64,000 bases of DNA. Origin: Anaeramoeba flamelloides (Eukaryota > Metamonada > Anaeramoebidae). Made by a program: the position numbers and the translations under genes. Positions 35,482 through 47,828 of the stretch are shown piece by piece. The first letter of the stretch is position 1; the number at the start of each line of letters is the position of its first letter. Below the pieces are notes generated by a model. The model searched no databases, was not told where the DNA came from, and saw only the letters and a list, made by a program, of their open reading frames with translations. The stretch is from the NCBI GenBank assembly GCA_027625915.1, contig JANTQA010000045.1, forward strand, positions 620,001 through 684,000, read 5' to 3'.

Positions 35482-38400
35482 ATGAGCAATTCACGTGTTA
35501 CAAAAGTATTGTCTGAGGATCAGTTTTTAAAAGACTTACACTCTCACTTGATCGAACACTGTAAATCTTTTTTTGTCTGAAAAAACAAATCAAATTGTCC
35601 TTCAAACCGGCTTTCGATTAATAACAAAAAAAAAAATAAAAAAAAAATTTTCTTTTCAATCACAACACAATTTTAGGGAAAGAAATTAATAAAGGATCGT
35701 ATTTGAAATTGTCACTAAAGAATATCAATTTCCTGAACAAACAAAAGAAAAACATAAAAAAAATCAATGTACCAACCAAGTCTGGAAGAATCTTTCGAAA
35801 TAAATCTACAACAGAATTAATCTCCGAGCTCTTTTGGTTTATTACCAAATTAAAAGCTTTAAAGATTTCTGCACCAAAACACGTCAACCATTCTTATAAT
35901 ATTTCACTTTCCTCATTCATCAAACTTCGTAAATTGGAAATCCAATCTGGTAAATTGTCTTCCTTTCAGGGATTCCATAAAAAAGTTTTACCGAATTTAT
36001 TGGACTTAACAATTGTTAATAACGTGATCTCTTCATTAAGTGAGATCTTTACCCAAGAAGCAGAAAATTCAAAAATTACTTACTCTTCTTCGCTTGATTC
36101 TTTGTCTTGTCCTTATAATCAATTAAACGAAATTGACGACTCTTTGGTTTGAATTCTTTTAATTTTTTTATATGGTTTTTTTTTAATTCTTTCTTTCTTA
36201 CTTTTTTTTTCTATTACACCACAAACAAACAAATGAAAAAAATTTCATTGTTTTTTGTTTCTTTTTTTTCTTCCCAAAAAAAAGTAACTTACCATTTGGG
36301 AAAAAAGCGAAACAGGGAAAAAAAGTTCAACTGGATTTTTAACTGGGAACCTGAATAGAAATCGAAAAGCAGGATCAATTAATACAAGAAAAAATAAATG
36401 ATTAAAGCCAAAATGAGGGTATTAACACAATAACAGTTTTTTTAATACTGGCTTTTGGTGAGAGTTTTTTCTTTTGGTTGATCTATTATAAATTTTGTTG
36501 GAAAAATTAACTAATTTTGGAGATCTCCAAATCCACTCTAATGATTTTGATAATAAAGGAGATTTAAATTTTCTTTATTGATTTGATTGAAAATAATATA
36601 ATGGGTTATTCTTTGAAGTTAATTTGTTTCTTTATTTCGATTATTGAAAAAAATACCTTAAATGAAAATAATCCTTGAAAAGATTTTTAATTGTTAATAT
36701 TAGGAAAATAATTGTGCTATATATTTTTTTTATCTCAAGCTTTTTATTTGTTTAAAATTTAACTATATAATTCTCGACAACTACCGATAAGAAAGTGGTT
36801 GTTTCACAAAAAAGTTTAGGATAGTATTGTAGTCACTGTGGAAAGATTTTGGGAAATCCTTTAGTAATTAGACAAAGTTTTAAAATTTTCTGAACTTCTT
36901 TTTTACGATCCAATTTGGGTAAAATAAGAAGTATTTTACGAATAATTTCGACTTTAAAAATGTTATTTAAAGTTATTTTAGAAGAGTTTAAACCAATTAT
37001 TTTACGAATTTTTAATCTCATAAATATATAAGGTTTTGCCGCGCTCACGGATTTACAACAGTGCAAAATTAATTTGGTTCAGGTAACCCAATTATTTTAC
37101 CAATAAACGAGAAAGAAAAAAGTCCTTCAATTTTCTCATAAAGGTTGGAAATTGAATGAATTCCCTTTCTTTGTTTAAAAACAATGCCAAAAATCAAACA
37201 ATGTTTTTGGTTTTCAAAAGAAATCAATATCATTCTCAAAAAAATAAAAAATGTTTGGTCACTTTTTTTCTTCGAAAAAAGGGGAAAAAGAAACCATTAA
37301 TAAAAGATTTCAAAAGCTGAAAAAAACAAATTACCAATTTTCAAAAAAAATTAGAAAAAAAAAAAAAACATTTTATTTTTCTATAAAAAGTCAAGAAATT
37401 TTGGAGAGGAATGTTCAAAATCAGTTACTGTTAAGAACACACAATATACGCAAGTTTTTAGGTTTGATCGCCTTCGTTTGTTAAGAATTACTAAAAAGCG
37501 TGAAATAAAAGGGATAGATATAGAATCATTGAAAAGTTGGACGATCTAGTTTGTTTCTGTTTGATTTTAAACCAAGTTTTATCCTCAATGTATGAAAATG
37601 TAAAATTTCACTTCAATGTTTTCGATAACTCCATTGAGAGAAAAAGATCCTTTGAAGAACTTGTTCTTCAAAATATCCATTAAAAAATAACAAATTATTT
37701 GTTTTGGGTCTTGTTTTTATAGAGTTAGATCCTGAGTTAAAAAATAAATAGAATCTCATATTGTTTCATTTGTTCCAAAATCACCAGTTATATTTCCTCG
37801 TTTTGGTTCTCCTTTCAGACTCAAAATATGATATTGTTCTAGTGCTAAGATTATATCCATTTTCGTTCTTCGAACTCCTCAATATCACCTTATATCACTT
37901 CGAACAATATCATATTTTTCGTTCTTCCAGGCCAAACTCGTAACATAACAAGGTGATTATTTCCAAACCAAAACAATAAAGACAGTTATCATTTTTTTTC
38001 TGGGCTAGGCTAAAAAAATGACAAAAAATAACATATCCACAAAGATGATTTAATTAGCTTATACTTTAGATCAACTTCTTGCCACTTGCTTACTCTTTCA
38101 ATTTTGACTATTTTCAAATTTTGACTTGTTATTTTTTGTAATTCAAAATAACTTTTTAGGATGATCGTGAGAGTGTCTAATTATTAAAATTAGAAGAGTT
38201 GTGGGATAAATCAAATTAGTAAATTTTCTGTAGATCAAAGTATATCAGCGTTAACTAATTTTCGAAAAAAGTGAAAATTAAAAGAGTCTTTTAATCATCT
38301 GAATCATACAATTTGAATATTAGTAACAAACAAGAAAAATAAAAAATATCAGTTGGAAATTTCTAGATCAAATTGATCAATTTGTCTGATTTTGGTAATT

Positions 38401-41400
38401 TAAAGATGATTTTGGGAAATTCTGTATGAGTGAAAATTTTTCAAAATTATTAAAAAAATTGGTCGAATTTTTTACATTTTTTGTTTGATTTATTTTCCAG
38501 AATAAATTTAAAATATATTTTTTAGATGTTTTTTTGTTTATTTTGCATTTTATTTCAATTATTGGTATTAACTAGCCAGTTTCAAATAATAACTCTTGCA
38601 ATTTTGTTCATTTCTCAAAAATAAGCTGATTATAATTCTCGCTGGTGATTTTTTTAAATCTCCAAACAAGGATCATAATTTTCATATTTTTTCGAATTCA
38701 CTAAAATAATGCCAGATATTTTAAAAATAAATTTGCTCAAGTTTTTTCGAAATTGATTATAAATATGAATTTAAATATCATCATCCATTCAAGAAAGAAG
38801 AAAAAGAAAAGAAAAAAGAAGTAAACAAACAAAAAAAGAAGACAAAAAAAAAAAAGACAAAAAAAAAAAAAGACAAAAGAAAAAACGAAGAAAAGAAAAA
38901 AAAAAGCCACTTTGGAAATGCTATTCAAAAAAAATGATATTTTTAAAAAATAATTAATTATTATTATTTATTTTTGATTTTTTTTACAAACCTTCTTAAT
39001 TCTTTCAAAAAAAAAATAAAAAATAAAAAAAAATAGCAAAACATAATTAGTTTAAAACATTTAGATCTTAGTCATAACAATATAAGCAAAGTACAAAATT
39101 TACAAAAAAATATTAATTTAGTCTCGTTAAATTTAGGGCATAATAGGTTTGTTACTTCTAAAGGCATACGTGGACAATTGGGTAACATAGTTGAGCTTCT
39201 TATTGATCACAATTCGTTAGAAAAATTAGATGATCTTAGTTTTATGTATTCTGTAAGGATTTTAAACATATCTGGTAATTTAATTAGTTCATTTTTAGAA
39301 ATCCAAAAATTAAAAAAATTGCAACAATTAGAATTATTGCAATTATCAAACAATCCGATTTGTAAAGTAAAAGATTATGAAAAAATCATTGTTTCAATTT
39401 TTTGTGATCATCCCGCATTGGAACAATTAGATGGAGAAGATATTATTGATTTAAAAAAGGAAATCCGATTGCAGATGAAACGAGAAGAAGATTCAAATTA
39501 TGAAATCAAAACATATGATCTTGAAAGAATTGAACAAGAAAATTCACAATTTTTGAAAGAAACATTAGAGACAATTAAAAAAAAAAGAAAAAGAATCAAC
39601 GCACAAATAACTGATAGCAATAATTTACAAAATGAAAATTTGTTAAAAAGCCAAATTATTTTACCCAATAATCAAGAAATGCTTGACGAAAATAATTTAA
39701 AAAATGAAATAAACCAATGGAATGACAAAAGGAAAAAAAAACTAGGAATTGTAATGAAAAATGTGAGTAATTTTCGATTAAAAATTGAAAAAATGAAAAG
39801 TACAAAACAAAAAGATTGGCTAAGATATTATTTGGATGAAATTAAACTTGTTAGATTTTTTGACAAATCTGAATTAAAAGAAAAAGAATTAATGGAAAAC
39901 CAAAAACAACAACAACAACTTCTATTCGAAAAAAAAAGGAAAGAAAAATTTTTATTAGAAAAAAAACAAAAAGAGGAAAAAGGAATTGAAAAAGGAATTG
40001 AAAAAGAAAAGGAAAGAAAAAACAAAAAAGAAGAACAAGTTGAAAAAACAAAAAATGAAAATGTTTGGGGATCTGTGAGTGAAAACTCAAAGGAAAAGGA
40101 AAAGGAAAAGGAAATTCCAAAAATTAAAAATGAAAATGATAAAGAGAACAAAACTGATAATTACGAGAATGGGAACGATCATAAAACCGAGATAAATATG
40201 GAAAATGAAAATGTAAATGAAGATGAGGAAAAAAGCCCAGATTACCCAATTGAAAACCCAAATGCCAATCAGGCTGAAACAAAGCCACTCAAAACACCTC
40301 AAGTTGATAACAGAAAGGAAGGTGATCAAGATGAAAAAATAACGTTTGAAGAGCAAGACTATCAAACATTTGATGTTGAATTAATAAATAGTTATATTTT
40401 AAATAAAAGAAAAAAACAATATAAAAGAATGAAAAGAAAAGAAAAAAGAAAAAATAATAAAAATGAAATTAATTCTAGTGATAGCATTGATAGTTCAAAT
40501 GATGAAATAGAGAGTTCAAGTGAAGAAGAAAATGAAATCGTTCAATTAACAATTAGTTCTATGTTGCTAATAGATTCCGAGCATGATTTTAAAATTAAAA
40601 TTGATGATATTGATTCTGTTAAAAAAGTTAAAAATGTTGAAAATATTATTGCCATTATTTATTTCCCAAATCAAAGCACTAAAAACGAAAAGACGAACAA
40701 TAACAACAACAACGATGATGATGATGACAAAGACAAGAAGAAAAAACCAAGAAAAAAAAAAGTTCGGCGATATGATATCTTAAATGAAAAAAATACCAAC
40801 AATATTATTTCAATAATCACAACTATCAAAGAAGAAAAAGAAAAATCAAAAAGACAGCAGGAACAAGAAAAGATAATGAAACAAGAAAGAATAAATTCCG
40901 CAAAAAAAAATCTCAATCAAAATTCTCATCTCATTAGTAACGAAAATGATCTTGATTTAAAATCACAAAACTCTCAAACAAATTCACAAAGATCCCAAAC
41001 AAAATCTCAAACCAATTCACAAATATCCCAGGCTAATTCTCAAAAATCTCAAACAAATTCCCAAACCAATTCACAAATATCCCAAACTAATTCCCAAAAA
41101 TCCCAAACAAATTCTCAAAGATCCCAAACAAAATCCCAAACCAATTCACAAATATCCCAAACTAATTCCCAAAAATCCCAAACAAATTCTCAAACCAATT
41201 CTCAAATATCCCAAACCAATTCCCAAAAATCCCAAACAAAATCTCAAACAAATTCTCAAATATCTCATACAAATTCCCAAAATTCCAAAACTACCCAAAC
41301 AATTTCAAATAACACAAAATCGCAATTGAACATTAATAATAACAAGGGCAAAACGATAGATGAACACAAGGCAGTTTCAAGTGAACAGGAGGATATAAAT

Positions 41401-42519
41401 AATTTATATGGAAGCAGTGAATCCGAAATTGATACCAATGATAACACATCTATCAATAAAGATAATTCTTCATCATTTAGTGTTGACACGTGGGGAAGTT
41501 CTGAATTGAACAGTTCGTCAAGTAAAGAACAGACAAGCAAGAAACAAGAAATTAAAAAGGAACAAATCGACAATTTCCTGAATGAATTGAAAAAGATAAA
41601 AACAATACAGGATTACTTATCCATCCCTAAGCAATTGAAATTGTATTTAGATGTAATATATATTAAAGATAAAAAGGAATCAATAAATCTTTCTTTAACG
41701 ACTACATTTATAAAAGCTGGCAACCCAATTATTGAAGAAGAGCCATGTTATTTAGTCTTAACCAATAAATTTGTCTATTTATTTTTACAAAACAAAAATA
41801 TCAAGGAGAATTTGGCTTGGAAAAAAAAAATCGGCACAATGAAGCAAATTATATGGGGATTTGGGCAACAGTATTTTCGAATGGATTTCTCGGGAAATTC
41901 CAATTTCATTTTCTTTACCAGAAATTCCGATATTACTTTCAATTTTACTAACGAACCAAGATATTTCCCTCGGAATATGAACCAAATGGGGCACGACGTT
42001 ATCATTATCCAAAGCTTTTCAAAGCAAATCATCCAAAAGGAATTAACTCTCCAGACAAAAAAATTTACACTGCTACAGCAATTACAAAACCCAACCAAAC
42101 AATTCATTTCCCTGTATTCAGCCGTTTACCAAGAATTAAAAAATGGCAAGAGAATCAACAAATCCATTTTTATTACTCAAGATTTATTTATCAAGTGTAC
42201 AGAGGATTTATCAAAAGGTCCCGATAACCCCATCCAAAAAAAATCTTATGAACAATTCCAAGACGTTCAGTTTTATTTATTAAAGGACCTTTCAAAAATT
42301 AGTGTTCGCAGTTCAAAACCCGGCGAAATGAAAATCCTGTTTTTAGCTGGTAACGGCAAAAACTCGAAACAATTGATGAAGCTTTACATACCAGTGCCAT
42401 TGGAATTTGAAAGAATAATCAGACAATTAGAAAGCTGTTATCAAAAATATTTTAAAACTAATTCTTCTCCGATTATTATTTCAGAGCCATTCCAAACAAA
42501 AAAATTAATAAATAAATAA
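35482..42519 (+). CDS. STK11IP: STK11IP/LIP1-like leucine-rich-repeat protein
   Basis: Three exons, 35482-35560, 35677-36146 and 39037-42519, give 1343 residues. Intron 1 (GTAAAT...TTTTAG, 116 bases) splits a Trp codon; intron 2 (GTTTGA...AAATAG, 2890 bases) is phase 0. Across intron 2 the joined text EIDDSLQNIISLKHLDLSHN matches human STK11IP 'ALDSSLRLLSALRFLNLSHN' without gaps. Leucine-rich repeats span about residues 100-270 (KLRKLEIQSGKL, LDLSHNNIS, LNLGHNRF, GNIVELLIDHNSLEKL, LNISGNLIS, LQLSNNPI), closing like those of nischarin and STK11IP. Then come long charged coiled-coil and KE-rich segments, a Ser-Gln-Asn repeat (about 827-935), an acidic Ser-rich stretch, and a C-terminal domain with EEPCYLVLTNKFVYLF suggestive of a PH-like fold. 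STK11IP binds the LKB1 kinase and acts at lysosomes in animals; the role here is inferred. The open frame upstream of 39178 shows exon 3 begins at 39037. Confidence 0.8.
36290..36660. mobile_element. MITE family C, copy 3 (inverted, one end lost)
   Basis: GCGAAACAGGGAAAAAAAGT and ACAGTTTTTTTAATACTG are the reverse complement of the right half of copy 1. The other end fades out near 36660, without the terminal arm. Confidence 0.58.
36703..37980. repeat. Dispersed 1.3 kb repeat D, copy 2
   Basis: It matches 7232-8542 along its length in the same orientation (TGCTATATATTTTTTTTATC, GTAGTCACTGTGGAA, CATAACAAGGTGATTATTTCC). Residual minus-strand frames (36833-37066) correspond to interrupted frames in copy 1. 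Confidence 0.6.
40966..41300 (+). repeat. Coding minisatellite, Ser-Gln-Asn-Thr repeats
   Basis: Tandem variants of AATTCTCAAA/CATCCCAAAC units encode repeats such as SQTNSQKSQTNSQ and SQTKSQTNSQIS inside the STK11IP-like exon 3. The frame is kept throughout, so units differ by multiples of three bases. This produces a long disordered SQ-rich region. Confidence 0.85.
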
Positions 42520-43500
42520 AAAATTACAATGTTTCTTTCTTTTCTTCTTCTTCCTTTTTTTGTTTTTTCATACACCTACTTTTTTATTTATTTACTTTTA
42601 ATTTTTCATTATATTTTTTTGATTTTAAGAGCTAGATTATAGTCCTTCTTCCGTATTTTATTTTTTTTATTTTCTTTCTTTTATTATTATAATATACCAT
42701 TATTATTTTAAATTAAATAAAAAGTAAAAAACCCTTTAACAATAATTGTTTTTTTTTATTATTTTTATTGAACCAAAGAGGGGTAATATCAAAAGATAGA
42801 ATATCCTGTTTATCAGAACTACGGGACTTAAACATTGATTGCTATCTACATTATAACTTTGCCACTATTATAAATCTAAAAGGAAACCTTTTTTTAAATA
42901 ATTGAACGGGATAGATAGAGAAAATGAAAATACAAGTATGAAATTAATATTTATGGCTCAAAAAGAAAAAGCCTAAATTAAAAAAAAAAAAAAATTGACA
43001 AAATTAAAGATTGAAAGGGAAAAAGTCGAAAAATAAAAAGCGTTGATAAGGCACAATTGATAAAAAATCAAAAAAAAAATATTCTATCAATAATTAAAAA
43101 TACCCAAAATCGCAGACACAATACTTTTGGTTAATTAAATTTTCATTTGATAATTGATCATGAATGTTCACTTGGAGATCGTTTGATTAATTGTTTAAAT
43201 TTCTTTTTTTTTTTTTTGATCTTGATTTACTTTAAATCTTGAATATTTTTTGAATTTTCTTTTTCGTTTTTATTTTCAAGTTTACCACACTTTCATGTTT
43301 CAATATTCTGGTATTAGGAAGTAACCACTTGATCTTTTTCATCTTGTGACTCTTCTTACCTGTATAAAGAAGATTCAGCCAGGGAAAAAATGAAAAAACA
43401 TTAAAAAATAATATTATTTAAGAATTTTTATATATTATGAATTACATAAAATCATTTCTTAAATTGTTAAAATAGAAAATACATAAAAAAACTTTTAATA

Positions 43501-43698
43501 GCAGTCAGCTACCCTTTAAAAACAGAAACTTTGAACGAAATTTATGGAACAAAAAAATATCGAATTAAAGCACATTTTTTGGATTTTTTTTTGTTACAAA
43601 TTATTTTGCTAGAATTTAGATTTTGTGCGTTAATTTGTCATTTCTCTTTGCGCCTTAAATTTTGTTCAAAATTCGTGTCTTAAAAGTCGAACTTGCGG
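43501..43698. mobile_element. Tc1/mariner-type MITE, family A (diverged)
   Basis: 198 bases, TA on each side (43499-43500, 43699-43700). The arms GCAGTCAGCTACCCTTTAAA and ...TTAAAAGTCGAACTTGCGG are more decayed than in other copies. No ORF. Confidence 0.6.
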
Positions 43699-45244
43699 TA
43701 TACCAATTCAATGTAAATTATAACATTAAATTTATTGATTTATTAAAAATTAATTAAAAAAAATTAAAATAAAAGAAGGATCTATTCTATTTATTTTATT
43801 TATTTTTCAATTTAGTGAAAAAATATAATATAAATCAATTTTTAAAAAATCAATTATTTATTAAATGATAAATTATTATATTTCTTTTATATAATTTATT
43901 TTTATTTTTAATATTTTTAACCTAAAAAAAATAAGTAATAAATTATGATTCGATTAATAAAAATTTATCAAAAGGAATTTTTATCAAAGTCTTCTAATTC
44001 AGATTCTATTACTTTGAAGAATAAGTTTTTTTTATTTATTATTAAATTGAAAATAATTAAATAATTTGCACTATTATTTTAAATTTAACAACAAAGTAAG
44101 ATTTATCGAGGAAATTACCACCTAAAAAAAAAAAAAAAAAATACAAATCCATTCAAACAAAACCAATAGAAAACAATATTCATCTAAAGTTGTAATATTT
44201 AAGATTTTCTACCTATAAAACTTCTAACAGTGAGATAATTATTCTTAAAAAAAAAAAAAAAAAAAAAAATTTTCTATAAATATAGTAAAACTTTAAAATA
44301 TAAAAATGTCTTTTATCGTCATAAATGCTTTAAAACAAATTAAATTCTTTAAAATATTTTTACCAACTATTTCCTTCCCTAAAAAGTCATAGATATGTAT
44401 CACATAATGTTAGATAGTTAAAAAGGCCATGATAATACATTTTTTCAACATTATTTATAAGATCATCACAATAATAAATTTATATTTGTAAATTTTAAGA
44501 CTCAAAATTTCTTATAATAATTATTTATTTTATTATAATATAAATATTCTCAATTGTATGACTTTCGAAATAGAAAATAAGGACGTATCCTAAAAACTTT
44601 ATGTAGGACGGTTGAAAAGGAGAAAAATCCAAGATTTATCAATACAAATTATATTTAGAATACTATCATTGAAAATTAAAACAGCATTTGAACATACTTT
44701 AAGGGGATAATATCATTGTAGGTTTGCCAATAATTAAAGTTTACAATATTTGGAAATAAAAAAAAAAACATAATCATTTTTGTGATATATAGTTCTGGGG
44801 TACTGAAAAATCTATTATTTAGATTATGATACAATAAATTATTATATTATTTACTAATGATAATATTTAATAATCATTTTATTGAATTTTTTTTTTAATT
44901 ACTTTTTCAAAACTCTAAAAAAAGAAATTAAAATAATAATATTACAATATTTAACAACCAATATTTAGAACTTCCAAAATTAATTCGTTTTTTTCAATAT
45001 TATGAATTTTAAAGGATTAACTCAATAATGTTCATAAGTATAAAAACCTAAAAAACTAATTAGTTTTATTTCCTTTTTATAAAATTATTTTAATGATTAA
45101 TATCACATCTTTTAGAAAATAATTTGTCAAAATAATTACTGAGTAATGTAAAAATTACTTTAAATTGTTAAAAAATTTGAATTATTTGGCAAATAATCTA
45201 CATTTTGCCACAAATTTAATAATAATAGTCTGAAACTTTGTGGT

Positions 45245-45697
45245 AAGAAAAATGTTGAGTAGAGAAAAATAGTTGGATAGCAATTTCAATTTTGAACATT
45301 AGTGAAAATGATTTTTAATTTCAATCGATTTGTGAAATAACTAAAGAAAATAACAATAATATACTTACTAGAATAACAATTAATTTAATTCTACTTTTTC
45401 AAAACCTTTTCTCTTATAATCTAAAGCAAGTTTAAAAATTACCATTTTCAGAATTAATGGTAAACTTTACAAAAACTTGACTTTTTGTTAGAATAACAAG
45501 ATCTACTTTAGTTATCGTGCATTCAAATGAGTATTCTACACACACCACAGATTAATGAACTTATAACACCTTTAAACCTGGATTTCTATAAAAGTCACCT
45601 AGTAATCACTAGGATTTGATTTTCAATTTCACTAATGTTCCCAATTAAAAATGGTTGGAGAACCCTTTTTCTGTCTCCAACATTTTTCTCTCTGCAG
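45245..45697. mobile_element. Harbinger-like MITE family F, copy 1
   Basis: It aligns along its whole length with the copy at 45802-46259 (blocks such as AAGCAAGTTTAAAAATTACC and AACACCTTTAAACCTGGATT). It lacks the first bases of the left terminus and is the more diverged copy. Confidence 0.65.
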
Positions 45698-45801
45698 TAA
45701 TTCAATCTTTGAATTTCCAATATTTCAAAAATAATTTGATAAAAGAATCTATTGGTTAATTAAATAATTGTTTAAAAAAAAATAAATTTTTTAATAACTA
45801 A

Positions 45802-46259
45802 CTGTTGAGAGAAAAATGTTGGACACAGAAAAATGGTTGGTCAGAAATTTTAATTGGGAACATTACTGAAAATGATTTTTAATTTCAATCGTTTGTGAAA
45901 TAACTAAAGAAAATAACAATAATCTACTTATTAGAATATCCATTAATGTAATTCTACTTTTTCAAAACCTTATCTCTGATACCCTAAAGCAAGTTTAAAA
46001 ATTACCATTTTCAGAATTAATAGTAAACTTTACTAGAACTTGGATTTTTGTTAAAATAGCAAGATCTACTTTAGTTATCAACCATTCAAATGAGTATTCT
46101 ACACAAACCACAGATTAATGAACTTGGAACACCTTTAAACCTGGATTTATATAAAATTCACTTAGTTATCAATAGGATTTGATTTTCAATTTCACTAATG
46201 TTCCCAATTAAAGTTGGTGTCCAACCATTTTTCTGTGTCCAACATTTTTCTCTCAACAG
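45802..46259. mobile_element. Harbinger-like MITE family F, copy 2
   Basis: 458 bases starting CTGTTGAGAGAAAAATGTTG and ending CAACATTTTTCTCTCAACAG, with TAA on both sides (45799-45801, 46260-46262). A three-base TAA/TTA duplication is typical of PIF/Harbinger elements. Both arms carry AATTGGGAACATTA(C/G)TGAAA-type sequence. No ORF, so non-autonomous. Confidence 0.72.
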
Positions 46260-46716
46260 TAATCTACTTATCACCACAAATTTAAGAAAGATATTTTGTG
46301 ACTTTGTAGCCTGAATATTGAAGACTCAACCTTTAAATCTGTGGCGAAATGTAGATTTTATTCTGAAATTGTTCATAATTTTTTACTTGCACATACTTCA
46401 TTTTTAATTGATTAGTTCAACTTTTAGTACTACTTGACTAATTGAATTTTTAAGACAAATTTAAATTATTCACCACTAATACTATTGACATTCAATAGCC
46501 TCATACTTACATAGAAGACACGTTAATGAACAACGAGAATTCAATAATAGAATAACAAATACTTGGAATTACACTTTCAAAAGATTAGGAAAATTCAATG
46601 AATCAAATTGGATCGCTTGTTTCCAATTAAACAATAAACTTTAACAACAAAAAACGTAAAAATAAATCATTTTTTCTTCTTTTTATTATTTTATTAATTT
46701 TTGTCAAAATATTTGA

Positions 46717-47790
46717 ATGTCTTTTTATTTTATGATGTTCGAGAAACGATTAAACAAAATTTTCACAAAGTCAACAAAAAATGAACAGCTGGAATTTAAA
46801 GTAATTTCGTGGAGTAGCCAACACCCCAAGCACCCAGCAAAATCTGTAACTACCTTGTATCCATTTAATGGTAATTATTGGGAAACGTGTGACACAAAGG
46901 ATCAACAGATCACCATTCAACTTTCCCATCCGAATTCCTTTGTTGATAGTATTTATATTTTACAAACAAGAAAAAAGGACGACTTCAATGTGGCATTGTT
47001 TGAAATCTGGGGCGGCGTAACGAACGATGAGTCTGAGCAGTCCTTGTTGTATCAAGGAAACGGAACCTTTTTATATCCCTTTTTAAAATTAACCTTAAAA
47101 AAGAAAACCTTAATTCACGGTCCTTGTGTTACGTACCTTCGAGTTAAATTAATTAAATCGTATGGATCTGGAAGGTATTTTCGATTAAACCAATTCTTTC
47201 TCGTTGGTGTGAAGAATGAAAAATCTATGAAAGAACAAAAGAAAAGAAAACAAGAAAAACAAATTGACTTGACACTGGTTTCAATTTCAAATTTCATCCG
47301 ACAACACTCGATGATGGATTTCCACTCCAATTTTCAAAGCTCAGTCAAAATGCCACCTATAGATACTTTATTATCACAACTGTATCAAGAATTATTTGAA
47401 AAGGGTAATTTTAACAAAGTTTCTGAATTAATTGAAATTATTAAAAAAAAAGGATTATTTATTGAATTTGTGGAGAAATATCCCATTTACTACAGATGGA
47501 AAAGAATTAAAACAACAAAAAAATCAAGGAAATCCAAATTACATCCAAAAACGAAACATGACCTTTTAAAAAAAAATACTCAAGATTTAAATAAAAAAAA
47601 TACATCTAATTTTTTAAACCAAGAAGGATCTGAAACCAATGAAAATATTGAAGTTAATGATGACAATGTAGAAACAGATCAAGACACTAACATTTATCCT
47701 AATAATAATAATGATAATAGCAATAATAATATTGGCACTGGTGAGGATGATAATGAGGATGAAGAAGAAGAAGAAGAAGAAGAAGAAGAA

Positions 47791-47828
<38 letters not shown>

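Larger units (their letters stand above)
36147..39036 (+). other. 2.9 kb intron 2 of the STK11IP-like gene
   Basis: It splits the leucine-rich repeats. It carries MITE family C copy 3 (36290-36660, inverted) and repeat D copy 2 (36703-37980), then AT-rich sequence and a purine-rich run (about 38785-38910, AAGAAAAAGAAAAGAAAAAA type). The donor is GTTTGA. Confidence 0.65.
42520..46716. other. 4.2 kb intergenic region
   Basis: It holds a diverged family A MITE (43501-43698) and two direct copies of the Harbinger-like family F (45245-45697, 45802-46259). Poly-A and poly-T runs at 44124-44142 and 44249-44269. No gene recognised. Confidence 0.5.

Noticed and set aside
39178-39180. TTG at 39178 as a start for the STK11IP-like protein
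   Set aside because: The leucine-rich repeats continue upstream in frame to a splice acceptor at 39036.
39828-40365. Overlapping minus-strand ORFs rich in Phe, Ser and Leu
   Set aside because: They are the antisense of the Lys/Glu-rich part of the STK11IP-like exon; the plus strand frame is continuous and carries the domains.
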